Origin: Capronia americana
Lineage: Eukaryota; Ascomycota; Eurotiomycetes; Chaetothyriales; Herpotrichiellaceae
DNA length: 64,000 nucleotides
Assembly: GCA_016110215.1 (NCBI GenBank)
Contig: JADWQD010000002.1
Span: 1,302,001 to 1,366,000 of the forward strand
Reading direction: 5' to 3'
Shown here: piece by piece, positions 46,010-58,980 of the stretch
Layout: every line of letters begins with the position of its first letter
Position numbering within the stretch: position 1 is the stretch's first letter
Translations under genes and position numbers: made by a program
Notes under the pieces: generated by a model
The model's database searches: none
Seen by the model: the letters and a program-made list of their open reading frames with translations, nothing else
What the model was told of the DNA's origin: nothing

Positions 46010-46332
46010 TTGACAGGATCTTCCTGGGCACTGGGTTCGTTGGTGGTGATGTCGGCGGAGGGGGCGACAGGAACTTACTTTGATTGTGTGCTTCGGACGC
46101 CAAGACCGTATCGGAAAAGCTTGGATGAGGAAGGTCAGCCGGTCGACGAGGCTACGAAAAAGCCTCATAGCGAAGCCAGCTTAGTCACCTCCCTCTCCCA
46201 CACGATCTTGATGATGACCTCTGCCCGCCGACACCAAACGAATCTGATCTCAAAGGAGTGATTATCATTCGATGTACCAAGCTATCAATCTATAGCTCTG
46301 CCTTTGAAGAAGTCCTTCCTATGGCTACCCAC
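46010..46332. other. Ubiquitin-L40 upstream region / V-ATPase a-subunit 3' region
   Basis: Only 323 bp separate the V-ATPase stop from the split start codon. It must hold the 5' UTR exon and promoter of a highly expressed gene; a pyrimidine-rich stretch on the minus strand lies near 46180-46260. No gene. Confidence 0.45.
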
Positions 46333-48973
46333 TCAATCTACAGGCTCTTCTTCCAACAACAACTTGAAACTGAACGGCTCAAAGGCCACGCCCTCACCCA
46401 CGAAATGCTTACTCATAGCTTCCACCCAATGCAATCTGAGTGAATGCAACATGGCACTTGTGCCTTCCATAACGCACAAGACGGCAATCGTCAACACGAA
46501 CCAGAAAAAGAAAGTTACAACAATCATCAACACGCGTGCTCCGGCGCTGCCCGCGCTAAAAGCATTGGCCAGCGTCATGTTCCACAGCACGACAGAGAGT
46601 TGTTGATGGGCGAGAGACAGGGCCCAGAGACGAAGGTACGACGCCGTGTGAGAAACGCAGTTGAGGCAGAATTCGATCGTGTCTGTGAAATATGTCAGCG
46701 AGTGATCGATACTGGAGAGGATGAACGAGCTTACGGATCGTCTGGTGAATCATCACTTCTGAGAACTCAAATTCCTCTTCTTCATCGTCTCCGATGTTCT
46801 CTGTGATCATGGCGCCCTCATCGTCATCCTCGCTTGGTCGACCATTCGTGTGCCGGTCATTGGCATGGTCGTTCTCATCTCCATCATCGTCCAGATCTGT
46901 AGCATGCGTGACACGTCTCGTGTCTCCTATACCACGATAGCCTTGCGCCGCAGTCTTCTGGTGTTGCCATCGCAGATACAGCGGTTTCAGTAGGAGCAGG
47001 ATAGGCACGTTGATGACAGCAATCAAGAGCAAGAATACTTGCACGCCCGCTTGTCCCGAGTACAGCTGCTCGCCATCCTCTACCGTGCCAGGTGCCAAGA
47101 ACATCTGGATCAGCATGTTGAGCAGGGATGGGGGATTCCGTCCCTCTGCTGGCCAATCAATCGACCATTTGAAGACGATGCAAAAGCTGAGGTATCCGAA
47201 GATGGCTTGGAAAAAGATCATCCCGGGTACGAAATTGCCCCAGATATCAATAGGGGTTTTGAAGTGACGGGCGTTGATGTAAGAGAAGCAAAGAGCGTAG
47301 GTCATATGAGCCCAACCCATCAGGATAGACAACTTCATCTTCAAACTGTTGCTGAAGAGGAGATCATTTTCAGAACCGTGCCATGCCCAGTCCAGACCGA
47401 AAGGATATCGATAGCTGCCTTTGAGATGAGCGGTGGATTCAGGACGTCCAGCTTCAGGGTATTCCCATGCCGAGGCGAATGGTGTGAAGGCTTTGGAGAA
47501 GACATCGTTGTAGACGAGACCAGTGTACATGGAAAAGATACCCATCATCAACATGATATATCGACCATAGAAAGCCATTGCGAATAGTTCATCCTGCTTG
47601 GAGCGTAGGAGGGGCTTTTCCCAATAGATCATAGCGGCTGCTGCCAGAGCCATCAAGCAACCGTGACCAAAATCACCGAACATGACGGCGAACAGGAAAG
47701 GGAAAGTGACAATGGTGTAGAGACCCGGGTTGACTTCTTGATACTTGGCTGTGCCGTAGGCGTTAATAATGGTCTGGAAGCCTTCGGTAAACTTGTTGGT
47801 CTTGTTGTAGGTGGGTGGCGTCCTGTTGGTTTTGATCTGGTTGACGATAGTAGGCACAGACAATCCAGCGCGATCATTGACTTCTTGCAAGGTGGCTCGA
47901 ATCTGTGGCAGAGTATTGGTAGGGCACCAAGCCTCGGCGATCAGAGTCTTCCTCGCTTGATCATACGAGCACATGTTCAAAGCATTATAGACAGCCTTCT
48001 CTTTCTTGATGACAATCAGCCATGCAGCAAGGGACCGAGCAATAGCACTGAGCTCCGCGTCGAGGGTGTTTTTGGTATTGCGGAGGACACTGGCGAGGTC
48101 GCTGAGGCGGGTATTGACTTCATGGATCTGGTCTCGGCGGAGGTCGCTATTCTCGTCGACGTTGTAGAGGTCGGCACCCAGTGACTCGGAGATCTTTCTG
48201 ATCTTTGCGATGATCTCCTTGCCGTGAGCAAAAATGACAAAGACATTTTTCCTGATCTCCTCATTGTTCTCCGGGTTGATAATGGGCTCTGGGATTTCGG
48301 ACTGGTTCATGTACAGATTGCCACGCAGAGTCCTCCACAGAATTCGCTCGAACGCGGCCAATCGCTCACGAGGGATGACTCCTGCGACGAAGCCAATGTT
48401 CATGACAGCGAAGCTCTGCTGTTGAGCGACATCGCCGTTGGCTCTGCCCTCTTCGGCCTCGGTGTTGCGCAGTAGAGGAGCATCGTCATCATCGACACTC
48501 TGCCGGATATCCTCTGTCTGCCCATGTGCTCTGTCAAAGAATCCTCCTGCCTCTTTCAGAACCCACCGCCACTCGGTCAACTCGACTTCTCGCCTCTTCA
48601 GTGTCTCGTAGCTGTCGTTCAAGTTGCTGACGCGTTGCTCGAGAAGTTCCGATCGTTCCGCAAGTTCGTCAATCTCGCTGGCCTGTGGTGCTGCAAGCAT
48701 ATTCTCGTCAAAGTCCCAGTGGCTCCGCATCTCGATGCCAGACTTCTCCATCTGAGACTTGAAGTAGCGCAGCTGTCGCTCGACATTGTCTAGACGCCGG
48801 ATTTCCTTGGTAAAGGTTCGCTGGAATGCCGTGGTCTCGGAGTTGAGGTCGCGGAATTGAACGACTCCAATCTCACCCAGAGCGGACACCACCTCCCTTC
48901 CAATCTCGTTCGAGATATAGAGCTGCGTGAGCGACATGCTCGCTGAACGGAAGAGGGTGTCCTTGTGGGCCAT
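46333..48973 (-). CDS. VPH1: V-type proton ATPase subunit a (Vph1)
   Basis: Two exons, complement(46333..46682, 46735..48973); 862 aa. The N-terminal half is cytosolic (FRSASMSLTQLYISNEIGREVVSALGEIG, coiled coil FKSQMEKSGIEMR); the C-terminal half has about eight membrane segments starting near TIVTFPFLFAVMFGDFGHG. The intron (GTAAGC..CACAG) splits a His codon and restores MIHQTIHTIEFCLN, next to the essential Arg R764 in TASYLRLWALSLAH that faces the rotor ring. An acidic loop (DDDGDENDHANDR, GDDEEEEFEF) sits before it. Subunit a forms the proton half-channels and sets organelle location; filamentous fungi usually have one gene, here nearer to yeast Vph1 than Stv1. The protein acidifies vacuoles and other endomembranes. 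Confidence 0.95.
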
Positions 48974-49582
48974 GCTGGGCGGTGGAGGTGGAGGACAAGA
49001 GCCGCCCAGGCCTAGGTGATCGGGTATGTGGATTCGTAGAGAGCAACGAGCTTTGATGGCGCTCAGGGTCGGGTTGAATGATAAAGTAGAGGCCTATTAC
49101 AAGGTCTCGGGAGCATCTCGATGATGGCGACTCGCAGCTCAAGGTCCTGGTCTTGGCACGCTAGTCCCGGTTGAAGGTTCTGCCTCAAGGACCAATACGG
49201 CGAAGCACAGTCGACAGGGCGCAGGGGGCGGGAGGCATGAGAACGGGCACAACGGGCAGGAGCTCGAGTCACCATACAGGCCGCCGATAAGGAAGCCAGC
49301 ACCTGACGGCAACAAGGGTGCCTGAAGGGTCGCCTGCCTCAGTGACAACTTGGGCCCTACTGTAGACGCTCAAGAACACGAGGCCGAATTGAACAGAGCC
49401 ATTTCCTACCCCACAACGGCACAATACGTCGGAATACGAAGCGGTATAATCATCGCTACACTAAATTTTCTTCCAATGCATGAGATGATACATTTGATAC
49501 AGTGCGCCGTTTCAGTCTGAGGGCAACACACGTTATACTGCCCGCGAAGTCCGTCGATGTTGGATTTGTATTCCGCGACAAG
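48974..49582. other. Divergent promoter region
   Basis: About 610 bp between the V-ATPase a-subunit and MOSC starts. No gene; no in-frame ATG upstream of 49583 for the MOSC frame, which is open to 49502. Confidence 0.5.
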
Positions 49583-50212
49583 ATGTCCGTCCACGCGCTC
49601 TCCTTCTCCGCCCAGCATACCTTTTCTAAACAATCATCTGATTCCCTCACACTCCTCCCCGATCTGGGCGTGCAGGGAGACTGCCACTGCGGCGAAACGG
49701 TACAACATCGCTCAAGGCTGAAAATAAGGCCACCGCCCAAGAACCTCCGGCAAGTACATCTCCTCGACCTGGCTATTCTCGATGAGTTGAACGTGAAGCC
49801 CGGGGATTTAGGTGAGAACATCACGACCAAGGGACTTGGCTTGTTGGAGCTGGGGAGAGAAACGAGATTGCACTTTCTGTCGCCGGTTGCGACGGCCCCC
49901 GGCACGAATGGAGGCGACCAAGAAACCAGCGGACTCGAAACCGAAAGCGTACTGGTCTCGGCAACTCAGGAAAGACTGAAGATAGCTGATCATCCCGTTC
50001 TGGTGGTGACAGGACTGCGGAATCCGTGTCCGCAGATCAGCCACTTCCGTCCAGGTCTACAAGAGCGGTTCATCGAGAGGGACGAGCAGCGAAAGATTAT
50101 TGCTCGGAAGGCGGGCATCATGAGCACTGTTGAAGTGGGAGGAGTAATAGAAGTCGGCATGCAAATTGTGGTCGAACAGCCGGCGGCATGGGAGGCCCTG
50201 GAGTGTGTATGA
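49583..50212 (+). CDS. MOSC-domain protein
   Basis: Single exon from ATG 49583 (MSVHALSFSAQHTFSK), 209 aa. The MOSC beta-barrel (PF03473) shows as LPDLGVQGDCHCG, VHLLDLAILDELNVKPGDLGENITTKGL and the conserved CPQI near residue 155 within TGLRNPCPQISHF, followed by KAGIMSTVEVGGVIEVGM. Stand-alone MOSC proteins of this YiiM/YuaD type are molybdenum-cofactor-linked and in bacteria reduce N-hydroxylated bases or other N-oxides; the fungal ones are mostly uncharacterised. No presequence is evident. An upstream exon is not needed but cannot be excluded, since the frame is open 27 codons further upstream. Confidence 0.85.
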   Translation: MSVHALSFSAQHTFSKQSSDSLTLLPDLGVQGDCHCGETVQHRSRLKIRPPPKNLRQVHLLDLAILDELNVKPGDLGENITTKGLGLLELGRETRLHFLSPVATAPGTNGGDQETSGLETESVLVSATQERLKIADHPVLVVTGLRNPCPQISHFRPGLQERFIERDEQRKIIARKAGIMSTVEVGGVIEVGMQIVVEQPAAWEALECV

Positions 50213-50841
50213 CAGTGGTATTGACCGGAGCACAAGATTCTACATTTCAGGTGGTATCTCACGCTTGATTCCACGATCAACGGCACCAATATAGCCTCCC
50301 GCTCTTGCTCGGATGGATCTGGGTAGAACACGCCCGCCCGCGTCTAAGATCCTTCAAAGAGACCTTGACGTGGAGCCTCTCGGCCTATATCAATACAACG
50401 AGCATCGGTGGACGTTGCGGGGACTTGGTCGCCAATGATCCCTTTGACCATAGGTCAAAGACAGCCTGTTCTCTTGGGACATTACGACCTTTTAGTACCT
50501 GATGTCTCTACAGCTGTTCGCTCCTCATGACAGCGCTGCATGACCATGTCTACCTTCCTCTTACCGCGGTTGACGGCCGCTGAAGACACAAGCTTCCAAC
50601 TCCCTGTCTGTTCCACCACTCCAATTTATTGAATTGATATCTCATCCGTGGCAATCCTCTTCCCGTCAAGCCACCCAATCTCCTTCGAAAAGTGTGATTA
50701 CACATTTGACCGGAAGGAAGGCCAACGATCAAGTCATAGACCAGGCTTCCACTGGACCTGACGATGCCCCCAAGTCGGACCAAGAACCCTCAAAGCTCAA
50801 CACCCGCGCTATGCTCCAAATGTGAACAGGGCCCGCTTCAT
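50213..50841. other. Convergent intergenic region
   Basis: About 630 bp between the MOSC and Blm10 stop codons; nothing recognised. Confidence 0.5.
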
Positions 50842-53800
50842 CTAAGCAAAGTAGCTCTTCCATAGCACTCCAGCCAGCGTTTCCAAAGTTTCAGCGTCGA
50901 AGACTTTCTTGTCTTCAAACCATGTGTCAACACGTGTTTTCTTGAAATCAGCAATGATGCTCTTGACGGCATTCCCCACAGTGCCCGGGTCGTTTGCCGC
51001 TCTCCTGGACAACTGGACAAGTAATTCGGGAATAAAAGCAGGAGGCGGACTCGTGTAAGGAAATGCCTGGATCAATGCACCCAGGCCAAGCACCGCCGCA
51101 TGGCGAACGATAACTAGCCGCTGTGCCTCCGGACTCGGGGTATTGGTGCCTGAGGTTCGCGCGGACGACAGCCCGGCTAGTTGGCCCTTTGGTTTCTTCG
51201 GGAGAGGGTTATCGATGAGAGTTTGCGTGAAACGATCACGCAGTTGTTTGATCATCCTCTCGCGTAACTCAAGAGGCGAGCACCGGATCATCCCAGACAA
51301 GGTCGTAGCGGCTCCAGCTCGGACCTCGTGCTGCGAATCCTCAAGCATATCTGCCACGCAGCCGAACAACTTCTGCTTGCTCTCCTCTGAGAGCAGGAAC
51401 AGGCGTCTGAAAAATATGATTTGCATATTGATCATGACTCGGAGACGTTGATGCCAGGACGAAGATGTTCTTCCGATGCGGATCAGGGCATCGATCATTG
51501 CTTGGTCCTCTCCAATGCGATGTGGGATGTTCGGAAGATGGCGGAATACATGGTAGGCTAGTGACTGGAGCTCCGGATCCTGCTCATGGTTAGCATTCTT
51601 GACCTTCATGTGGGGAAAGGAAGGATGGGGAGTACTGGATGACCAGCTACAGGTTGTAGATAGTACTGACCTCTTTGACATCCATCATGTGTAGAAACTG
51701 CTCCATAAACACATCGGGGAAGTACTTGAGTAGCTGAGTGCACTCATACGAGGACAACATCGAGTCGAGCCATAATAATATCGTTTTGCTTCCAGACGTG
51801 TAGGCAGAAGGACTTTGCTGACCCGGTGTGCGTTCATGTCGCCACTTCTCGAGCCGCGCAAAAACTTCGTTGATAGTCTCGTCGAACTCCTTGGTCGGAA
51901 GATAGGGCTGTGTGCCAATGGAACCCGCATTTTTCTGAGCCTGGACGAGCTGGTCGACATCTTTGTACGATTCATGGTAGCGAGTACGGGTGATCGCAGC
52001 AAGGGTCTGAGCCATGGATTCTCGAACGCCCTTGTAGGGATGGTCGATATGACTCAGGAAGTTTTCCACGATGGGCTTCTCGAGCTGGAAATGCCAGCCC
52101 GCTTCCAAAATCACTTGGTGGAGCAGATGGATCTTGGAGCTCTCTTTGAAGGCGGCATTGGATGACATGTCGAGACGGAAGTTTGTGAGCCACTCCACCA
52201 GTGGCCAGGCTCTGCGAGGGTCTCTAGCCGAAAGTATCATACGCAGAAAATTTGTCCAGTAACCGGAGTTTTCGGGTGTCAGGCCATCTGAAAAGACTCG
52301 CTGTATGATGGGAAAGGCGAATTCCCACACCATGGTCCTGCGCTCGATCGAGTTGTCCATGACCGAAGTGACTAGACCAGCAAGAATTTCGGCCGTTGCC
52401 CGGTGCTGATGTTTGTCGCTGCCGTCTTCAAATACGGCAAGTGTCTCTTCCTTGATGTCTTCAAAGGTGGCGACAGCAAGACCATCTCTGATGATCAACT
52501 CGAAGGCATAGGTCAACATCGCGGCGCTTGCGACGCGGAACTTGTCTACAGAAGTGTCGCGAGGCTCTTGCTTCAGATACATGAACAAGGTGTTGAACCA
52601 TTTTCGATCGAGGAGCCGGCCGATGCGGCTTCGTTTCGCCCATTCAAGTTCATCGTAGACGATGTCCTTCTGGATATTGGCCTTATAGCCCGGCATATCC
52701 TTCGACCAGACTAGCCACCCTGGATAGTCGTGATCAATGTAGACATCGGCCTCAGGCTGGGAAAAAGTCTTCAAGAATTCATCTGTCCATGACTCTTCTC
52801 CGGCTTTCGTCTCGACCTTTACCTTCGCTGGAAACTGCTGAATTGACTGGATGTAATTCGCATAATCGTGGTTGGAGACGGCCCTGACATCAGTCATAGT
52901 GAAGAGAGCAACCAAGGCTTGCGAGTATAGCCCGCGCAGACCAGGATGAGGATCTATCGTGCCGAGGGTCACCAATTCGATCATGCTGTCCGGAGCCACA
53001 GTGTCGAAACGCATGCCTAATGACATGACCAGCGTGGCAACACGCGAGGCTTTCTTCCAGTGCGAAGAACGGCACAGTTCAACCAGCTCTTCAGCCAGTT
53101 CGGCCTTCCTGCGCTCGATGTTAGCACGCTTAGTCAAGATGAAGGCTTTCTTCTTTGCTATTTGGTCCTCCACGTCGTCATCGGGAGTGAAAGGATCAAC
53201 AACTGTACGATCAATGATCGCCATGCGGTCCCCTGGTCGGCCATAATCCATGATTTGAAATAGGCCACCGGAACATAGTTTTTGGATGGACGGCTTGTCA
53301 GCACTGCTAGCCTCGATGAATGTTCTGATGACGGCCGGCGTGTATTTCCAGTGTCTCCCTACAGTCTTTGCCAGGCTGCCAAACAACAAGGCAAATAAGC
53401 CGCCCTTGATGCGCGGAAAATCATTATTTTCGACTGCCTCCTGGAAGGCTTTCAAAAGTGGTGGGATGACGAAGAGACGGGCTCCAAAAATCACTTTAAG
53501 GGCTGATTCTCCCGCACTCTGCGCGTTGCGTCGGACTTCTGTGTACAAAGACACGGCGGACTGTCCAAGATCTAGCAGGAGCTGTTCATCGAGCTCTGAG
53601 CGAGGTCTCGGTGCAGCGTTGTGCCGCAGTCTCTGCGTGTGATAAACATTGGCTCGTCGAACAAGGATCGAGCGAGGATAGTCTTTTCGGACCCCCGCCA
53701 CCTTGTACGGCTGCTCATCCGCATGTAACAATCGAGTCACGCGGTCAAGTACATGAGCCGAACGTTCAATGCCAACGTCGACGAACCATGATCGATAAGC

Positions 53801-56800
53801 GGTGTACAGAGGGGCAAATGAGGACACATCGTCTTCGGCGTATTGAGTCAAGAAGACGTGGACGTCGTGAAGCACATGACCTATTTGCTGTCGGACGCGA
53901 TGAATAAGCTTGTAGTTATCGTCGTCGGGGTTGAGGATCTCGCCAGCCGGGTATCGGAACGCAGGTTTGAGGGACGTCTCATCAGTGCCATCAAGGGTAG
54001 CATCGGCGTCACCGGCCCCGTTGCTTTCTTCAGGCGTGTGACCATTTGCTTGAGACATTGAAATGTCAGCATCGGTGCCGGCAGCGGTTGTTGTTAAACC
54101 CTCATTAACTCCCTTAGCATCGAAGAGTACTGATACGCCCGCAAGCAGCAGACGGAGGAGAACTAGGTTTCTGGAAACCTCATCTGACCATTCCTTGCCG
54201 CTGCCGTCTCGTTTAATGCTGGATGTGCCATCAATAAGACGCTGCAAATGCTGGATGGCGCTTTCAGCCTGGGTCTGGAACAGTTCGACTGCGAAGTCCA
54301 CTTCTTCCTTGCAGGGGACGTGCCATTTGGGCTTGAGCGTCGCAGGTCGTTCGGATGCTCCCCAAAAGTCCGCGGTCACTCCATTTCTGACTTTCTCCGG
54401 GTCGTACAAAGCATAATCGGCAGTATAGGTGACTGTCAGGTTGAGCAACAAATGATGCACATAGTTGGAGATGTGCACAGTCGGCATGCCTTTGCATTTT
54501 TGCTGCATGTAAACCGCGATGTCGAAGAGCTCTTGCTTGTATTTCAGAACGGCAGAGCCCACATGAACCACGCACATGCTCAGCATGCTGATGTTCCAAA
54601 CCAAGCCTCGGTCTCTAGGTAGGACGTCGGAAGCGGCATTCCTGGTTGAACCAGCTCCGTTCTCATCGATCTCAGTGCGGATGGCGCTGACCAGTACCGG
54701 GACAAACTTTGCCAAAGCCTTTTCGGGATTCACCTTGCACAGGCAATTGCAAATAAACGCCATGGCATCTCTTGACTGGTGGATCACGTGATTGGCAACA
54801 AAATCGACAATCTTGTTCAGCGCCAGGTCGTACAGCTCTGGCGAGAGCGAGGCCAAGAGCGGTGCAAAGGCCGCCGGGAGCGTGTTGACAATGTTTTCTT
54901 CCGGCGAACCACTTCGTATACGAGCAGCATCGGGCAGGTTTTCGAGCAGGGTAAAGACTCGGCCTAGGAAAGAAGTCACAAACTCAGCCAACCCAGCAGT
55001 GGACGAGGCAAGGATTAGTTCTTCGTCTTTTTCGTTCAAGGCTGCATAGTTGAGTTGAACAGCTGCGCCTTCCTGCTCCATACGTTCCATCTCCCCAGTA
55101 ATCCATTCGATAGCCAATATGTTGCCTTGAACATCATCTCTCCCTTTGGAAAGATCTTCAAATGGTATATTGTAGCAGACATTGGCGAAGAAAGACAAGG
55201 TGCACAATGTCTTGTCGAGATCGTTGGCATCAATGCCGGGTAGGGCAAGGCCCAGAAGAGCGGTAATGTGACAGCGGTAGCCTTTCGTTCGGATCATTGT
55301 CCTGGCAAGTATCTGCAGGGCACGAATTGACGAGATCGTCCGGTGCACCTCAACCAGTCCCTGCATGGAAGGATAAATGCGCTGTAAGGCGCCAGGAAGG
55401 ATCAGATCGGGCTCCAAGAATGCTAGTGCTTGAAGCGTCGACAAAGAATAGCTCATTGCTGTTCCACTCTTCGCATATATACCCATGAAGATGACGTCCC
55501 GTAGGCAGAGGACGAATCGTTTGCGGAGCGCTTCATTGAGTCTTCGCTCTGGCGGGACTTCCATCTCGCCATTGCGCTCCCGATTCCACCGCATGACGAA
55601 GAAGTCGGCAAGGTAGAAGACGAGTTGCGATAATGTTCGCGTCCAAGAGCCAGAATTAGATGGGTGAAAGAAAGTCTCGATTGCCTGGATCAAGTTCTCA
55701 AGCAAAGATAGCACGGACGTCTCCTTCTCCAAGCAAGCCGGCGACAAAGACATCACGAACCACCGGGCGATGTGGTGCGAGACTGGGTGCTTTCTGGAAT
55801 CTCGGTCCAACAGAAAGGCCAGGCCAGCTGAGATATCGACCAGAGCACTGTATGGCGAAGTGGACTGCCCAACAGGTATCTCTAGTAATCTCAGAATTGC
55901 GGTGGCAATTAAAGTCGACTGTTCGGCGGTGAAGATACCGAACTCTGAGAACTCAACCTGCTTACTAGGCAGTGAATCCCGGGCAAGGCGAGAAAGGAGA
56001 TCAATGAGCGCCACATCGACGGTCCGCGAGCGGTTTACCAAGGAGCCTAGATGAAAGAAGGTTGGCAGGAAATGCTGGGGGTTCAAGTCCGAACGGTTGG
56101 GCGGAGGAGGTGCTGTTGGGAGAAGCATGTTGAGCAGGCCAATCACCACAAAAGCACCTTCTGTTGCCGACATGGTGAAATGGGGTAGTATTTCTTCCAG
56201 CATGGACGGGATATCCTCGGGGTCAAAATACAGCTGAGCGAACGAACAGAGCTTGACGAGTGTCTTGATATTCCTCTTGAGATTGGTGGTCTGCATGAGC
56301 CCCGATTCGCTGGGGAGGACGAACGCCTTCATTTCTCGAAACAGCAGCCGCCAATCGAGCGTGAGGTCCTCGCGAGGGCGCAGGTAGTGCTTTTTCCTGG
56401 ACCGCTGTTAGCTCGGGACAAAGACTGTGGAATCGTCGACGCACTTGATGAGTAGCATGAACATGCTGGCAAAGCGTTCACTCACGACTGGGTCGATGCC
56501 AGGGGCCAACGCCAGTTCATAGTAGAGTTGCACGAGCTTCACCCGCTGCTCCTTGGTCGGGTCGAACTTGAGTGAGAGCCAGCTGCGGAGTTCCCTCGTC
56601 CAATGCACGGCGCCTGGAGTGAAGTCGCTGGCCTGGATGGCAATGTAGAGGCGCTTGAGGATCTCTGCCAGATTCTCCTGTCTCGTGGCTTCATCTTCGA
56701 CGGGGTAAGGCAGGGTTGAGAAGTAGGGGAATGTTCGCGGTCTGTTGCGCTTGGCCAGCGTTCCAGCGTCGTTCGCTTGACCATCTTGCATGACTATGGT

Positions 56801-56875
56801 TCCGGCCGGAGATGTTGCTCTTGAAACCTCGAAGACATGCTTCGTGTGACCGTTGACGCTGACGAGCTCTTCCAT
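50842..56875 (-). CDS. BLM10: Proteasome activator Blm10/PA200
   Basis: Three exons, complement(50842..51579, 51671..56396, 56445..56875); 1964 aa from ATG 56875 (MEELVSVNGHTK). The frame is open to 56947 without ATG, so a 5' exon with a different start is possible. Conserved pieces: FPYFSTLPYPVEDEATRQENL, HWTRELRSWLSLKFDPTKEQR, then after splicing LLIKKKHYLRPREDLTLDWRLL, KLCSFAQLYFDPEDIPSMLEE, and near the end SSWHQRLRVMINMQIIFFRRLF and EVRAGAATTLSGMIRC. HEAT-like repeats fill the protein. Donors GTGCGT and GTCAGT, acceptors CCAG and GCAG with branch CTAAC. Blm10 caps the 20S proteasome and opens the gate through a C-terminal Hb-Y-X motif; here the last residues are SYFA, with Phe at the usual Tyr position. 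Nuclear/cytosolic. Confidence 0.93.
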
Positions 56876-58980
56876 GTCGTGCTTGATGTTTTCCACGTCG
56901 ATATCTAGGGCCGCTGAGGGGAGGATGTCCTGCCAGTTATATGTCACTTATTCTGTCTCATTCCGGCCAACAGCGTGAAATGGCTGCGATGGGCTCTCTT
57001 TCAATTGCCCTCAGGTCGCAGAGGCGTTACACCAAGGCGTGCGGGCAACGTGGATGTATATAGCCAAAGGTGCTTAGCAAGCCGCGCTGTAGCCTTGCCG
57101 CTGAGTGACGTTCTTGGGAGGACGGACACGGAGAAAATCGGTCCCGAATGAGAGAGAGAGACCCAGGATTAAAGCTGTCTAACCTAGAAGAGCATCAATG
57201 TGGTGGAAGAAGGGATAATGTTGCTGCAATCAATGTGTGCTCAATTGCGCGTCACTGGTGACTGAACGATGGATGGCCGCTGCGCTTCGCTGCCGTTCCA
57301 AACTCCGCAGGCAAGGCGAGGCGCAGGGCACGAGACACTGGGAGACTCATGGTGCCCCAGTCACGCCCAGTCAGCCAGTCGAGCCAGTGCCCTCGCTCGC
57401 CTGCGTACAAGGAAGGTCTGGCGGCTCACGCGGCTGTACTCGGCCGAGCAATTGTGATCGCCTCGTTCTTGCTTCCTTCATTTCTTCGTGGATATGGTCC
57501 TCAATCTTCCCCGGACACGGTGTCGGAGGATGCTATCTGTCGGTTCGAAGCCGTATCCGAACCTGACGGATCACTTCACGGTGGCCTGATGGGCAAGTGG
57601 CAGCCTGATCTCCAAATCTTCACAGCTCAGCAAAGGAATCAACCACGCCAAAACGTCCGTCGCCGTCGAATGCAATATTCTCTGCATTGAGTCAAGCAGG
57701 ACAGCGCTGCCGATTGCTAGGGTTGAGCTCTCTGGGCTGAAAGACGCCTTGGATATACAACCACGACGCTTGCCAGAAGCTGAAGGAACATCGCTTCCAG
57801 GGGAGCCTCGTGCCGCTGGAGCCATCTTGACAGCCTCGTCTCCGGACCTGCTCTTGAATGCATCTGCACGCAACAATGTACGCGTTGACCAAGCTCTGCG
57901 GACATTGCACCGGGCAGTATCGTTTCAAGATGGTATAGAGCTTCTGATACTCACCAATCCGTCGCAGAAAGCGCGATTGTGGGCCTTATCTATGCCCGGG
58001 AACCTGATACCTTCTACTATGTTATGCCGTGCTTCATGCACACTTCGTGACCCCTGCCGCCCCACGGAAAACTCTCGCCAACTGCCTCGACGCCCATTCC
58101 AGTGGAAAACAGCTGGAGAACTGCGAAATCCCGTAAGCGAATTCTATACCTATAGGAAATTTGCTCTCAGACCGCCGATCAGCTCGAATGTCTCAGCCCT
58201 TGAATCCTGCCACAGTGTTGGCACCTCGTGTCATATGGACTGTATCGTCCTTGTCTCGGTGAGCCTCTTACATCCTTTCGAGCAGATAACTCCGGCATAG
58301 ATCCGCATGGATGGCTCTCATAAGATCAGCCATGCACATGGTTGGACGCGGGTTTTCCGTCCTTGCAGGACGACATGTTCCCATGGCCTTGCCAGCTCAA
58401 AAGTCCAAGTCGAGAAAGCAACATGGAGGCTTTCTACGGGCTTTGCTTCTCGGGACACCTTAGTGCTCCTGGCTTGCAGCTCAGAACCAGAATTTTGTGA
58501 CGGATCATGTGTGATTGTAAGGTCGCTTGACCGCGCAACTCTGGTCATCAGCAGGATACCGTCGCAGGGAGTCCACCAACGACAACGCAGGGGGGGGGAT
58601 CCAGTAGCTTGGTTGGGCTCCGTCCACAAACCGGTGGCAAACCATCATCGGCTGCTACAGACCTTCGCGGAGTTCTGCATAGGCACCATGTCTACCTTTC
58701 CAACCAGAGCCAAAATGCATCACTAGATGACCCCGGCCGCTATCGGGCTTCCTCGCCAATCGCACGTCGTGTGATGGTGCGTAACTCCGGTGTTTGAGAG
58801 AAAGGGTGGCTTATCTCCGTTTCGTACCTGACACATGCATTCACCTCTCCCAGGACATATTCTCGCCAACACAACCCTCATATCGAACCTGATTTCATCT
58901 TCGCAGATCTGGCTAAATGTAAAGCTCCAGCGTAGAGTCGACTACCTATTCCTCGAGCACCACGAGCGAGTGACTCAGCC
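56876..58980. other. Gene-poor interval, about 2.1 kb
   Basis: Between Blm10 and the isochorismatase-like gene. Frames at 57571-57876 (-) and 57749-58300 (+) overlap antisense and neither shows a domain or consistent splice structure. Contains a run of nine G at about 58591. May hold an unseen 5' exon of Blm10, a non-coding RNA or a decayed gene. Confidence 0.5.

Noticed and set aside
56079..56090. GGTTCAAGTCC, a perfect tRNA B box
   Set aside because: Inside the Blm10 coding exon; the flanking bases cannot form the T stem (GGGGG against CCGAA).
57749..58300. 183-codon plus-strand frame in the 2.1-kb gap
   Set aside because: Starts with ATG but shows no domain, and competing antisense frames of similar quality overlap it.
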